Below are positions 12,508-23,449 of a stretch of 64,000 bases of DNA, in pieces (the first letter of the stretch is position 1; each line of letters starts with the position of its first letter). This stretch comes from Spirodela intermedia (lineage: Eukaryota > Streptophyta > Magnoliopsida > Alismatales > Araceae). The notes under the pieces were generated by a model. That model was not told the origin of the DNA. It saw nothing but the letters and a program-made list of their open reading frames with translations, and did not search any database. Made by a program: the position numbers and the translations under genes. The DNA lies in assembly GCA_902729315.2 (NCBI GenBank), contig LR746265.1, positions 131,501 to 195,500 of the forward strand, read 5' to 3'.

Positions 12508-15500
12508 CTAAGCCTTGCTGTACTTTCCACGAACATCAACGAGGCCAATCTTAGCGCGAAACTCATGGAACTTGACTTTTCCGAGTGGCTTCGTCAGAAC
12601 GTCTCCTAACTGTTCTTCACTCTTGATGAACTCCACGTTGATCTGACCCTTTTCTGCAGATTCTCGGACAAGATGATACTTCACTTCAATGTGTTTGCTG
12701 TGTCCATGGAGAACTGGGTTCTTGATCAACGCTATGGCAGACTTGTAGTCCACCTTCAGCATCGGCACGCTTGGTGCTGAGCCATGCACCTCTGCTAACA
12801 CCCGAGCGAGCCACACACCTTGGCAGGTAGCATTGGCGGCCGCAATGTACTCTGCCTTGCAATTAGACTGAGCCACCACCTTCTGTTTCATCAACTGCCA
12901 AGTAATTGGGCTGTTGGCCAAGAAGAAAATAACTCCAGTCGTGCTCTTCCGAGCATCAACATCACCAACAAAGTCACTATCACTGAACCCTGTCAGTTGG
13001 ACTTGCTCCTCCTTCTTTCTTTCATACTTGAGACCCCAGCTCTTGGTTCCCGCCACATAGCGGAGAATTTGCTTCACAGCAGTCAAGTGATCCTTTCGTG
13101 GCTCCTCTAGAAAACGACTCACATAGCCAACAACAAATGCTAAATCTGGACGAGTATTGACCAGGTACCTGAGATTCCCCACGATGCTTCTGTATGCTGT
13201 CGCATCCACCAGCGGCTCCGTGCTCCTCTTGCTCAGTTTCAGACGTGTTGCCATTGGTACTTGACAGGGATTGCACCCTGCCATCCCACTCCTTTCCAGA
13301 ATCTTGGCAGCATAGGCTCCTTGGCTGATCGAGGTGCCCCTCGCGCTCTGCCTGACTTCAATACCGAGATAGTAGTGAAGCAGGCCGAGGTCGCTCATCT
13401 TGAATGCGTCAGCCATCTCTTTTTTGAACTGCTTGATGTCGTCGTAGCTGGCGCCGATGATCACCAGGTCATCGACGTACACCCCGACCACTAGCTGTGC
13501 CTCCCCGTTCCGCCTGGTGTAGATGGCATGTTCCGAGGGACTCCTCCTGAATCTGAACGACAGCAGCGTTTCGTCCAACTTTGCGTTCCAGGCCCTAGGC
13601 GCCTGATGTAAGTCGTAGAGTGCCTTCTTCAACTTGAACACCTTGTGCTCGTTGCCCGTGCTGATGAAACCGGCCGGCTGCTCCACGTACACCTCTTCCT
13701 TGAGATCGCCATTCAAGAACGCCGACTTGACATCCATGTGGTGCACCTCCCACCCCTCGTGCGCCGCGAGAGCAATGAAAAGGCGCACCGTGTTCAGCCA
13801 CGCCACAGGTGCGAACACCTCGTCGTAGTCGATCCTCTGGCATTGCGCATAGCCCTTCACCACCAGGCGCACCTTGTACTTCGCCACGGCTCTGTTTTCA
13901 TCCCGCTTCACCTTGTACACCCACTTCAACCCGATCGCCCGGCGACCATGTGGGAGGTCTACCAGGGTCCAGGTGCGGTTCTCCTCGATCAACGCCATCT
14001 CCTCCTCCATAGCCTTCCTCCAGCTCAGGTGGCTCTCTACTTCAGCAAAAGAGACCGGCTCATCAGAACTTACAGCGTGCAGCTCCTCTGCAATTAACGC
14101 CCGCGACGCGAGACCACGTGGCGAGGCCAGCCCAACGATGTTGTCGATCTTGCGGAACCGGAGTGGTGCATCATCGTGATTAGCATCTAGGTGGTCGATG
14201 TGGACACTCGGTGGAGAGGCGAACTCCACCTCCTCTCCTCCATCTTCGATCAGCGCTGCTCCCCCACTGTAGTGTACGAACGGTGGCGACATCAGCTCCA
14301 GTCCCAGCGCATCATCATCAAGTACCTCGATGGCGCCATCGAGCTCCGGAGGTACCTGGTTCCCGACGGCATACTCCAATGTGAACATATCGTCGTGGCT
14401 GCCCGCATCCCCTTGCTCCGTGCCGCTGCCCCAGTCCCACTGGGTATTCTCGTCGAACACCACATCCCGTGTCAGATGGACACGCCTCATGGTGGGATCG
14501 TAGGCTCGGTAGGCCTTTGATCCGTACTCATAGCCGATGAAGATCATCTTGCGGCCGTGGTCCTCCAGCTTCTTGAGATGCGGTGTCGTGTTCAAGACGT
14601 AGGCGATGCATCCGAACACCTTCAGATGGTGCACCGCCGGCTTCTTCCCGTGCCATACCTCGAAAGACGTCATGCCGTCCACGCTCTTTGTCGGACACCG
14701 GTTCAGGATGTATACAGCAGTTGCCACTGCCTCACCCCAAAACCAGCCCGGCAGCCCCTTTGCCTTGAGCATGCTCCTTGCGGTTGCTACCACCGTGCCG
14801 TTCCTGCACTCGACGATGCCATTCTGCTACGGGCTGTATGGCGCCGTGTGTTGACGATGAATACCTTCTCCCGCGCAATACTCTGCGAACTCATGTGAGG
14901 TGAATTCGCCACCCCGATCAGTACGAAGCGCTCCCAGCTTCAGTCTTGACTCGCCTTCTGCCCGAGCCTTGATCTCCTTGATGGCCACCGCAGCACGGTC
15001 CTTTGAAGGCAGCATGGCCACCCACATGTACCGGCTTCGATCATCCACGAGCAGCAGGAAATACTTGCTGCCGTTTGGCGTTTCCGGCGCAATCGGACCA
15101 CAGAGGTCACTGTGCACCAGCTCCAGAACACGCCGCGCCCGGTACTCTCCCTGTTGGGGGAACGGTGACCGCTTCTGCTTGCCAGCGAGACACGCCTCAC
15201 ACAGCTGGTCCACCTGACCAACTGCCGGCAACCCGCGCACCAGCTCCTCCCGAGCCATCTTCCGCAGCGCGGTCATGTTGACATGGCCGAGGTGCGCGTG
15301 CCATTTCCAAGCTTCTTCAACTGCCCGCGCCTCCAGGCACACCTGCCGAACCAGCTTGGCGTGGAGAATGTACAGCCGGTTCTCTCCGCGCATGACCTTT
15401 GTCAGGAGCCGTCCGCCTGGCTCATGGATCTTCATCGCCCCCTTCTCGATGTCGATATGGTACCCGGCCTCATCGAGTTGGCCGACGCTGACGATGTTCG

Positions 15501-16683
15501 TCGTCAGTCGGGGAATGTAATACACCCCCGCGAAGGACCGGTGCTCGCCGTTCTTGCACAGGAACGCGATTGCCCCCCGGCCTTCAATCCGCGCCACCAA
15601 GTCGTCGTCGAACCGCACCGTCCCAAGTACCTTCGTGTCCAGCTCGGTGAAAACCGTACGGGAACCCGACATGTGGTTCGTGGCGCCCGCGTCCACGACC
15701 CACGCCTCCTCATCACGCAGCTCCTCCTCTTCAAGGTGGGCGAACACCTTCTCTTCCCGCAGATGGATCTGGGTCTGGGCGCCTGGCTTCTTCTCTTCTT
15801 TGGCGGTCCCTCCATTGACGGGGACCCCTTTTGCTCCCGGCGGCGGTGGGCTTGCACGCCGGAGCCGATCCTCTGCCTGCGGAGTCTTAGCAAAACGTGG
15901 TGGAGTGGAGGTTGGTGGCGGCGCCGTCGATATGGCCGTCGTTGACTTCACGAGAAGGAGCGAGGCCTCCTCCTCATTTTGGACGACGTGGGCCTGCTCT
16001 TTCTTGGGCTTGGAGCGGCACTCGCGGGCCCAGTGGCCCAGCTTCCCGCATCTCCTGCACTCATCACCTCTGGGCCGGCCTGAGTTGCCCGTCAGGCCGC
16101 CTGATGACGAGCCCTTGTCGCTGCCACGGCCGCGCCCGCGCCCGCGCCCATGTCTGCCACGGTGCGTCACGCTGCTGCTACCTCCACCACCAGTTTTCTC
16201 ATCATCACGCTTCCTCCGCCGTGCGTCCCACTCTTCCTCGGTCAGGTACAGCTTGCCGTCGTGGTGCATAGCCGACGGTGGTTCCTCGAAGGCATCCTCC
16301 GCCGCCTTGTGCCGACCCGTCAAATCCGCGACGGTGAGCGTCGACACGTCAAGCAGCATCGTGATCGCGACCACGATCTGCCTGAAACGCTGGGGAACAC
16401 TGCGGATTTTCTCCACTACCTGCATCTCTTCGACCTTGTCGCCGAGGGTGTTGAGAGTCGACGCCATGCTGTTGAGACCCAGCGCGTAGTCCTCAACAGA
16501 CTCTCCCGCCTTGAACGTCGCCGAGTCGAACTGCCGCCGCAAGTTCTGAGCCGACGTCTTCTTTACGCGGTCATCGCCGATCCGCATGGTGGCGATAGCC
16601 TCCCAGGCCTCCTTGGCCATCTCCTTGTTCGCGATCACCGGCCATGGGAGACCTAGTTGCAATAGTGGACCTTGCAGCTCCAT
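12508..16683 (-). pseudogene. Copia gag-pol polyprotein with one in-frame stop
   Basis: The reading frame runs 16683 to 12508 (1391 sense or stop codons plus the terminator), interrupted by a single TAG at 14827-14829 inside the integrase. Motifs in order: gag ESVEDYALGL; intact zinc knuckle CRRCGKLGHWAREC; protease VVDAGATNHMSG (the usual Ser after Asp is Ala); pre-integrase WHAHLGH; integrase catalytic residues in HSDLCGP, RTDRGGEF and NGIVECRN, so D, D and E are all kept; RT YVDDLVI; RNase H GFSDSDFVGD. The first 14 or so residues of the open frame come from foreign sequence, and the authentic gag N-terminus is absent. In life it would be one polyprotein for reverse transcription and integration. 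The stop separates most of the integrase from the RT. Confidence 0.85.
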
Positions 16684-17030
16684 AGCTTGAAGACCCTAAT
16701 CGATTATGTCTTGAACACCCACCCTCCTGCTGATTTCATACCTAGTTGCAAGACATAGGGCATAATTATTATAAACGAAATCATGCTAAATCCGGATTAC
16801 ATAGCATGGGAGACCTAGTTGCGCAAGTAGGCGTCTCTCTGCTTGCGGAGATCCATGAATCGTCAACATTCTTGATGCATAATTATTTATTTATCTTATA
16901 TGGGCAAAAATCATTCGGAATGGCATTTTCTTTGAGTTCAAGACATAGGGCCTAATATATAACTTATTATAAATGCAGTCATGCTAAATCCAGAATACGT
17001 AGCATGGGAGACCTAGTTGCACTAGTGGAA
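16643..17030. repeat. Short direct repeats at the copia 5' junction
   Basis: A unit running from AGACATAGGGC through ATGCTAAATCC to CATGGGAGACCTAGTTGC occurs at about 16754-16826 and, diverged, at about 16940-17022. Its last 18 bases occur a third time at 16644-16661, right at the border with gag. The surrounding 16684-17523 interval contains no recognised gene. The units may be relics of a retrotransposon leader or of repeated repair events. Confidence 0.7.
16673..16709 (+). repeat. 37-bp sequence repeated exactly in the ribophorin I intron
   Basis: These 37 bases recur without mismatch at 22505-22541 in the same orientation, 5.8 kb away, and the flanks do not match. The segment contains the ATG (minus strand) that opens the truncated gag frame. 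Confidence 0.85.
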
Positions 17031-17464
17031 GCGAGGAAATGGGCAGCTGATCGATGTTGGATGAGCTATGAGCATTAAAACACCCATCAAACTGTTATAC
17101 AAAACCCTAATGAATGGTGCTTCCCCGACTTCTTTTTCGACTATTATTGATCCAGGTTTGTGGAGATTGAGCCCCGGTGTCATCTAGGAACGCGTCGCGT
17201 TGCATGTGGCACATGATTCAGGTCGTCCTCCATCTCTCCATCAGCTCGTCTCTTTGATCTCACCACTCTGCTCCTAGATTGTGCCGATAAATCTGCATCT
17301 GTGTCTGCGGAATGATCTGGTTCATGGATGGGGCTTGGACTTTGTGTTGAGGAGAGGCGTAGAGGTCAGGTCCTTTTTCTTGCTTTAGCTCCCCTTGGTT
17401 CTTATCGAATGACCACAGAATATTCTTTCAAATTTCTGACGACCATTGGAGACCTGGACTTGTA

Positions 17465-17477
17465 GGCTCGGATGCCA
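17465..17477 (-). other. Possible copia primer-binding site
   Basis: The minus strand reads TGGCATCCGAGCC, close to the TGGTATCAGAGCC primer site of plant copia elements. It is in the right direction for the 12181-16683 element. It lies 46 bp from an LTR that faces the wrong way, so the context is rearranged. Confidence 0.4.
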
Positions 17478-17523
17478 TTGTAAGCTCTTCAGAGGGATAT
17501 GGCAATGGGGTAGCATTGTGATA

Positions 17524-17879
17524 TGTTGTGAACGGGAGCCTTGCACGTGGCCCCCCTCACCCTGTTCGCATAACGGCAGAGTGCGGTTATGCGAGAATTG
17601 CTCTAACGTATACACGTCAGAGCACATTGTGAGGTAATGCGGAATTTGGTAATGTGGAATTTCCTGCATAACGCACGTTACTGGCCAGTTTTGGCCAGCT
17701 AGTTATTTCTTACGGTTATTCCTTTCCCCCTCTTTGTTTTCTTATTTAAAGAGGACTGTAAGAGTTTTTCAATAGCGAGAAAGTTTTCCTTGTTCCTCCT
17801 GCTGTTTTTCCTGTGACTCGTGAGGTGATCTCGCCGGCGACGTCTTAACTGCCGTCGTCTCTCCGGCAAGTTTCTGACA
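17524..17879 (+). repeat. Inverted copia LTR (solo or rearranged)
   Basis: On the plus strand it begins TGTTGTGAACGGGAGCC and ends AAGTTTCTGACA. It is the reverse-complement relative of 12181-12499 and shares CTCGCCGGCGACGTCTTAAC. It carries extra bases, for example around the doubled GGCCAG near 17686-17697. It has no adjacent primer site or polypurine tract in its own direction, and no matching flanking duplication was found. Confidence 0.8.
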
Positions 17880-18689
17880 CGATGCTCGTCGATTCTTAAA
17901 AATAGAAGTGCATAGGGCCTTCTTTCTGCGGCCATCGGCTGATTCATTCGTTATGCTGCAGCCTCCTCACGAAAGGATTGGCGTCGTCGACTCACAGTGG
18001 ATTGTTCATCAACTGGTCCCCTCTCTGAAGCCAAGTGAGTCGATTTCACTGTTCATGGCTTAGATTCCTTCAGGCGGCGGATGAGATTTTCTTGACGACG
18101 GTTACCTCCGTTGGATTTCTCGGGGACGACCCGAGAATGGGAGAGCTCCGTGGGAAGGGGAATCGTTTCCCGTCTCTTGTTCATAAAGGCGTGACCTATA
18201 CTATCATAAGATCGTGTTTAGCTTTTGTAACATATGTGATATCGGTGTCTCCATTTGTGTAAGGTTTTGCTTCGATGAACCCACTTGGCTCTCCCTCCAC
18301 CCGGTAGGTGAAAGAGAGGTGCAAGTACGAGTAGGCGCAGTTCCGAGCTCGGCTGAGGGCGGCGGATAGCGCCTATTCCGCAGGGAAGAGGACATAATAT
18401 GCGACCTTTCCGACGATATGTCATTAATCCTGTGCCCTCTCCCCTGATTCTTTGAGTGGATTGCTTCTTCCTTGGCGCGGCGGCCTGCTGATGGTGAATG
18501 AGGGGGATGAATCCATTTCTTCTCTTCATAAGCGGAGCTCAACTGGCACGATTTTTTTCCTCCTTTTAGATTCTCATGCTGTTGGAATAATTTATTTGCC
18601 AGATGCGCCGAAGGCGATCGACGTGGGATTTTCCGGCGGACGCAGGGCCGGCAGCATCACTGGACTCTGTTGGCATGTTCTTCGTTTCC
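17880..18689. other. Intergenic; one exon-like open stretch
   Basis: From an ATG at 17953 a 27-codon open stretch (RIGVVDSQWIVHQLVPSLK inside) runs to a strong donor AA|GTGAGT at 18034-18035. A possible acceptor TTCAG follows near 18072. I recognise no family and cannot follow the frame into a convincing protein. The rest holds no identifiable feature. Confidence 0.3.
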
Positions 18690-19420
18690 CATTATTGTCA
18701 CGGATCAATCTGTCTCCTGGTCTTGCTCCTTGGCGTCGGCATTGCATCCGTCTACGATCTCCAGCTCAATCTCGTCGGGTTCGTTCCCTCGCTTCTGGCG
18801 TTCGGAACAACGTGCGTTGGCCAAATTTTATCATAAATTAAAAAGGAACAGATTTCAGTTTCCTCATTTCTCCACCAGCTGCTCTCCTGTTCGGGCGAGA
18901 CCCTGACCCGGCTGTGTAATCAGATAACGAACACCATACGTACATGACATTACTTCTCTCAAGATCACCTCCGCGCAGCTCCTATGCCAGTCCTGCCCCT
19001 TCCAGGCTGCCGTCTTGCTCGTCTTCTGCCCGTTCGTGGACCAGTTCCTCACCCATCGGAACCACCAGCTGCTATCGCAGGCACCTCAAGGCCTGTCTCA
19101 TCCTAACCCTCGGCTACCCCTTCACACTGAGGAATGTCGTCGGCCTTGTCACCTCCAGTGATGGGGACCGTCGTCCACTCCTTTGTCCGAGTTCAAGAGA
19201 GCGAGAAGAAGGCGGCGGAGGACCGCCTTCCGGTCGTCTCTGCATAAAATGTCGACGATCTCTTCTCTGCGCGGGTGATTCGCTCCTCCCCTGCCCTCAG
19301 GGATGCCACCCACAGGAGAGCAAGCCTCTTCTGGGCGTGGAAGCAGTGGATCGTCTTCGAGACGACGATCACTCCGACGCGAAGAAATCGACGATCGGCT
19401 GCAGAAATCTCCGAACATGA
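18690..19420 (+). pseudogene. Nucleotide-sugar transporter pseudogene (UDP-xylose transporter-like)
   Basis: Fragments in family order but in different frames: LLVLLLGVGIASVYDLQLN and TTCVGQIL (about 18710-18830); TNTI then SAQLLCQSCPFQAAVLLVF and PFVDQFLTHRN (about 18930-19055); HLKACLILTLGY and PFTLRNVVG (about 19083-19142); VMGTVVHSFVRVQESEKKAAED (about 19158-19223, after a frame change); SKPLLG and HSDAKK near the end. These are the second half of plant UXT/NST-KT Golgi transporters of the drug/metabolite transporter superfamily. About 50 residues between THRN and HLKAC are missing, the first half is absent, and stops follow QIL and the tail. It is therefore 5'-truncated, deleted and frameshifted, and not expected to make protein. 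Confidence 0.78.
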
Positions 19421-19639
19421 AGGACTCGGAGAGGGTTTTTCAGTCCCGGCATTCTTGGGAGCCCGTCTTCTTCTTTTCCCCGTAATAATTCTTCCTAGCT
19501 CTCCCCAACTCCGTCGCCCCCATCCCACCGGCGGGTGGCACTACATAGAGAGATAGCGAGAGATAGAGAGAGAGAGAGAGGGGTATTTTTGTAAATATCC
19601 CATTCCGCCCCCTTCAGTGCAGCGTAGGTGGGCTAGAAG

Positions 19640-19720
19640 CGGTGTTGAGATGACAGCCCAGGCCCACCAGCCCGATGACTGGCCGACCACTGGGCTGATG
19701 ACGATTGAGATGGCCCATTA
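19640..19720. promoter_or_regulatory. Cluster of GGCCCA/TGGGCT (Site II-like) elements upstream of ribophorin I
   Basis: Within about 70 bases there are several AGCCCA/GGCCCA or TGGGCT motifs (for example AGCCCAGGCCCACCAGCCC at 19655-19673, CTGGGCTG, ATGGCCCAT). In plants such Site II elements are bound by TCP factors and are typical of housekeeping and secretory genes. They lie 200-280 bp before the ATG at 19924. Assignment as promoter is inference. A GA-rich microsatellite sits at about 19555-19581. Confidence 0.4.
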
Positions 19721-19923
19721 AAAATATCCTCCGGATCCTATTAGTCGCACGTGTGAACTGCACGTGTTCGACAGTGCCCCTCGTGGCCGGGCAACCCTCG
19801 CTAGGGTACCTGTGCTCCGCGGGTAGCTGGAAGCGCTCTGACGGAGTTCCATCTCATTCCCCTCGTCTTCCCGGAAGGAGAGAAGGGAGGACCTGCAGCA
19901 CCAGAGAGCCCAGCCCAGCAACG

Positions 19924-22900
19924 ATGGAAGGAGCATGCGGCGGCAGAGGTGCACGGGGAGAGGCCCCGCGAGTTCCCCGCCTGACCCTCCTGACCCTTCT
20001 TCTCCTCTCCCTCCTTCTCTCCCTGTTCGAGTCGTCCGCTTCTGCTCCTGAGATTCGAATCGTCAGTGCCGAACGAAGGGTAATGTGCACCGCCTTCTGC
20101 CTTCCGATCCGTTCCATTTTCTTCTCGATCCGTCCTGCCACTTTTGATTCTGACCGACTCGAGTATGTAATTTATGCGATCCCGTTTCTCGTGTCGGTCT
20201 GTATGATCTCTCGCTTCCTCGGCGAGTGTGTCGTTCTAATTTTTTGTTTTCTCTGGGGAAAATGGTGAGGGGCAGTGTTTAAATCTGGGTCGGTCTCTTC
20301 TGGCCTTCAGAGACGTGGAGTAAGGTGGGATTTTGACATTGACGGAACCGTAAGTGATTGGCCATACGTCCATGTGATCCTATTGGTCTACTTCGGTTAA
20401 ATGGACTTCAATCCTCTGTGTTAGCAGTTTGCGTCATGGGGGATGTGATCATTACCCAGCAGCTGCCTCGACTCCTAATCAATCAGGGAATGTGCCCATT
20501 ACCTGCGGTGACAGTCGTTAATAGCGAAATTAAGGTGTAAACCTGTATTCTAAACTGATTTTAAATGGCATCATTTGTTCGTGTGGTTTTTTAACGACGT
20601 ATAGAAATTCCAAAACTCAAACGCTGGCGTAATCCACCTTAGTCAATAGCTCTCCTTTCTCCTCTAGGACTGTGCTCCCTGTCTTATGGCTACATTTGTA
20701 ATACAAAAAATAAAGTAGACAAATGTCCAAGCACAATAATTTTGAGATTTTTGAATGAAGCATGTCATATCGGGGCTTGTGAACAATGATTCTTGAGGCC
20801 ATGACATATTTACAAAACAGCTCATCTAACATATCCGCGCTCTTTTTCTAAATGCAGATTGACTTGGCATCTTCTATTGTCAGAGCCTATGTGACTTTAA
20901 AGGTATACTCTCTCTCAAATGCCTGCATGCGTCATATTGCATGAACATAAATGATGAAATGCTGCCTCCTACCCCCCATACCCCCTTATACTAAAAGACT
21001 GCAAGCATAGAGATACATATATTACCTGCTGTTTTGAATTTTTATCCTTTTGCACGTTATTCGTTTCAGGTAGAAAATATTGGATCATCTGATGCTTTGG
21101 AAGTTGTTCTGGCATTTTCCCCGACTCAAGCTAAAAGTATAGCTCTAATTCGAGCATCTACACCCGAAGGGAAACGCAAAAAGAAGACCTACACCCCCCT
21201 TGCAGTAAATCCCACTACTTTGCCTGATACACCAGCTGATGCACAGCTGTTCTCTATTTCTCTGCTTAATCCTTTAAAGACAGGAGAGACAACAGTGCTG
21301 GAAGTGCTTTTAATCCAAACGCACTTTTTGGAGCCATTCCCAGCAGAGATCAGCCAATCAGAGTCACAACTTGTCTATTACCGTGATACTGCATTTATGT
21401 TGTCACCATATCACATCAAAGAACAAACTACCCACATCAAAACGCCTAGCAAGAAGATAGAATCCTATTCACGTGAAGATCCTACTAATCGTGTGGGTAC
21501 AGAACTGAGATATGGACCTTATGATGACCGTCCGCCCTATTCATTTTCTCCTATAATTGTCCATTTCGAGAATAATAATCCATTCGCAGTAGTAGAGGAA
21601 CTTACTCGGGTAATTGAAGTTTCCCACTGGGGCAGTCTTCAAGTTACAGAACATTACAAGTTGGCTCACGCTGGTGCTCGACACAAAGGAGTCTTTTCCA
21701 GGTTAGTTATCCAATCCACCTCCGTTGTGATGATTGGATGGGTACCACCTATAATTTGTTCATAGTATATTATTTTAATATTGCATTCGTTTTTTTCAGG
21801 CTAGAATATCAATCTAGAGCAGCAGTTAGTGGGGCCTCTTCATTCAGGCATCTCCTAGCCACACTGCCTCCTCGGGTTCATTCTGTATATTATCGAGATG
21901 AAATTGGAAATGTCTCCACATCACATTTGCGCAGCGATCAGCATAAGGTGCGGATAATGCCTTCTTTTTAAGAATATTTTCCATGACATTGCTTCAGTTA
22001 ACTTTATAAGAATGCTTTGTAATAAATTGATGTTGATCTGCTATTCGAAAACACCACCCTGAATCTTGTACGGAATAAAACAAACAATCTTTCATCCGTC
22101 TATGCAAGTAAATATGGATTTTCCGTGGGATTTCTGTGTAACATTCTAGTCCATCATGATACATTGCCACATTTGTTATCTGTATTTTGTCCTTTCAATG
22201 GCATTTCTCATCTCCACTTTTGTAGCTCTTGTACCTTCTGTAAATGGATTATGTTGTCGTTTTAAAGGGCATTATTCTCAATGTAAATGGACTTTTTCTT
22301 GATTCGCAGTCTATTATACATCGTCTGGCAGGAGCATATGCTATGTTTTCGTCTGTGGTCACTCATTTTCGTATAAATACCAAGTAGAAGTACTAGGGTT
22401 AGATCATTAAAATTTGAGAGCTCTATCATCTGATGGTCTTAAAGAAGGAAAGAAAAGAAAAAACCTTGCTTTAATGGGTGAAAGCCTAAGTGCAGGGACG
22501 TAAGTGCAGCTCCATAGCTTGAAGACCCTAATCGATTATGTTCATGTGTCTGTCCGAATGTTATTGGTTTGGGTATCATATTTTTTATAAAAATATAACC
22601 TTGCAGTAATAAAGTAGATAAATTTAGGATGGCATGTAACACAATTATGTGTGGATGATGGAGAAGTATCTCACCCATGCAAGGTTCCTCTGATTATATC
22701 ATAAAGTGGGAAGCGTGTTAATCCCCCTTTGACTTCCAGAAGCTGTGGTATGTTGGCTTATGGTGGAAGTCCATCAGGCCTCACAGCTAGGTGGATCCGA
22801 TCTATTAAATGCATTAAGGGTTGAAACTTCATGTTTCTCGTCTATGGGAAGGCCAATAATAACTTAGTTGCTCAAAGAGCCCCTGTCAAAGAGATTGTTT

Positions 22901-23406
22901 TTCCCTTGTGATATCTAGTTTTCTTAATATCACAGTCATAATCTGGGGAAGATGTGATCCACAATTTCTTCCTTCGCCTTCAAATTTTTCGATTACACTG
23001 TGAGAGTGTTGGAATAGTTTTAGAGATGCATTTGTTTACAGAAGTGAGGTTATGTGGGTTGACGCCAGCTCATAACTGGAGTCTGAAAATTGTACGGATC
23101 TGCTCTCTGCGCAGAATCAAGCCTCCACCTTTCGATTGTAAAAGCCAAAAGGCCATTCCCTATTGGAACCTTTCTAAATAAATGACTGGTTGTGTGTGGG
23201 ACTCCTGCTTGGAGGATCTCTTTGATTCGCCTCCTTACTCTGAAATCGTGCGTTCCTGCATTTTCTACTTGGAAAGCTATATTCTTTGGTTTTTCTCTGC
23301 ATTGTTATGCTACTTCTCGCATCCTGTCAAGATCTAGATTTTGACTCATCTTCAGTGTATAGGATATCACGTTCCCCAATAGAGAGACTGAAAAACAGCG
23401 ACGCAC

Positions 23407-23449
<43 letters not shown>

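Larger units (their letters stand above)
12181..16683 (-). mobile_element. Younger Ty1/copia element, 5'-truncated
   Basis: The minus-strand element keeps its 3' LTR (12181-12499), a polypurine tract (AGGAGGAGAT on the minus strand, 12500-12509) and almost the whole gag-pol frame. The order is gag, protease, integrase, RT, RNase H, as in copia. Gag loses its N-terminus near 16640, where unrelated sequence begins, and no minus-oriented 5' LTR follows. A related LTR in the opposite orientation is found instead at 17524-17879. It looks much younger than the 4222-10263 element because the frame is nearly open. Mobility is unlikely without a proper 5' LTR. Confidence 0.85.

Noticed and set aside
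12508-16683. Fully active copia element
   Set aside because: The integrase has an in-frame stop, the gag N-terminus is missing, and there is no correctly oriented 5' LTR.
19705-19923. Upstream in-frame ATG as start of ribophorin I
   Set aside because: It would place over 70 extra residues before the signal peptide, and this region carries promoter-like motifs instead.
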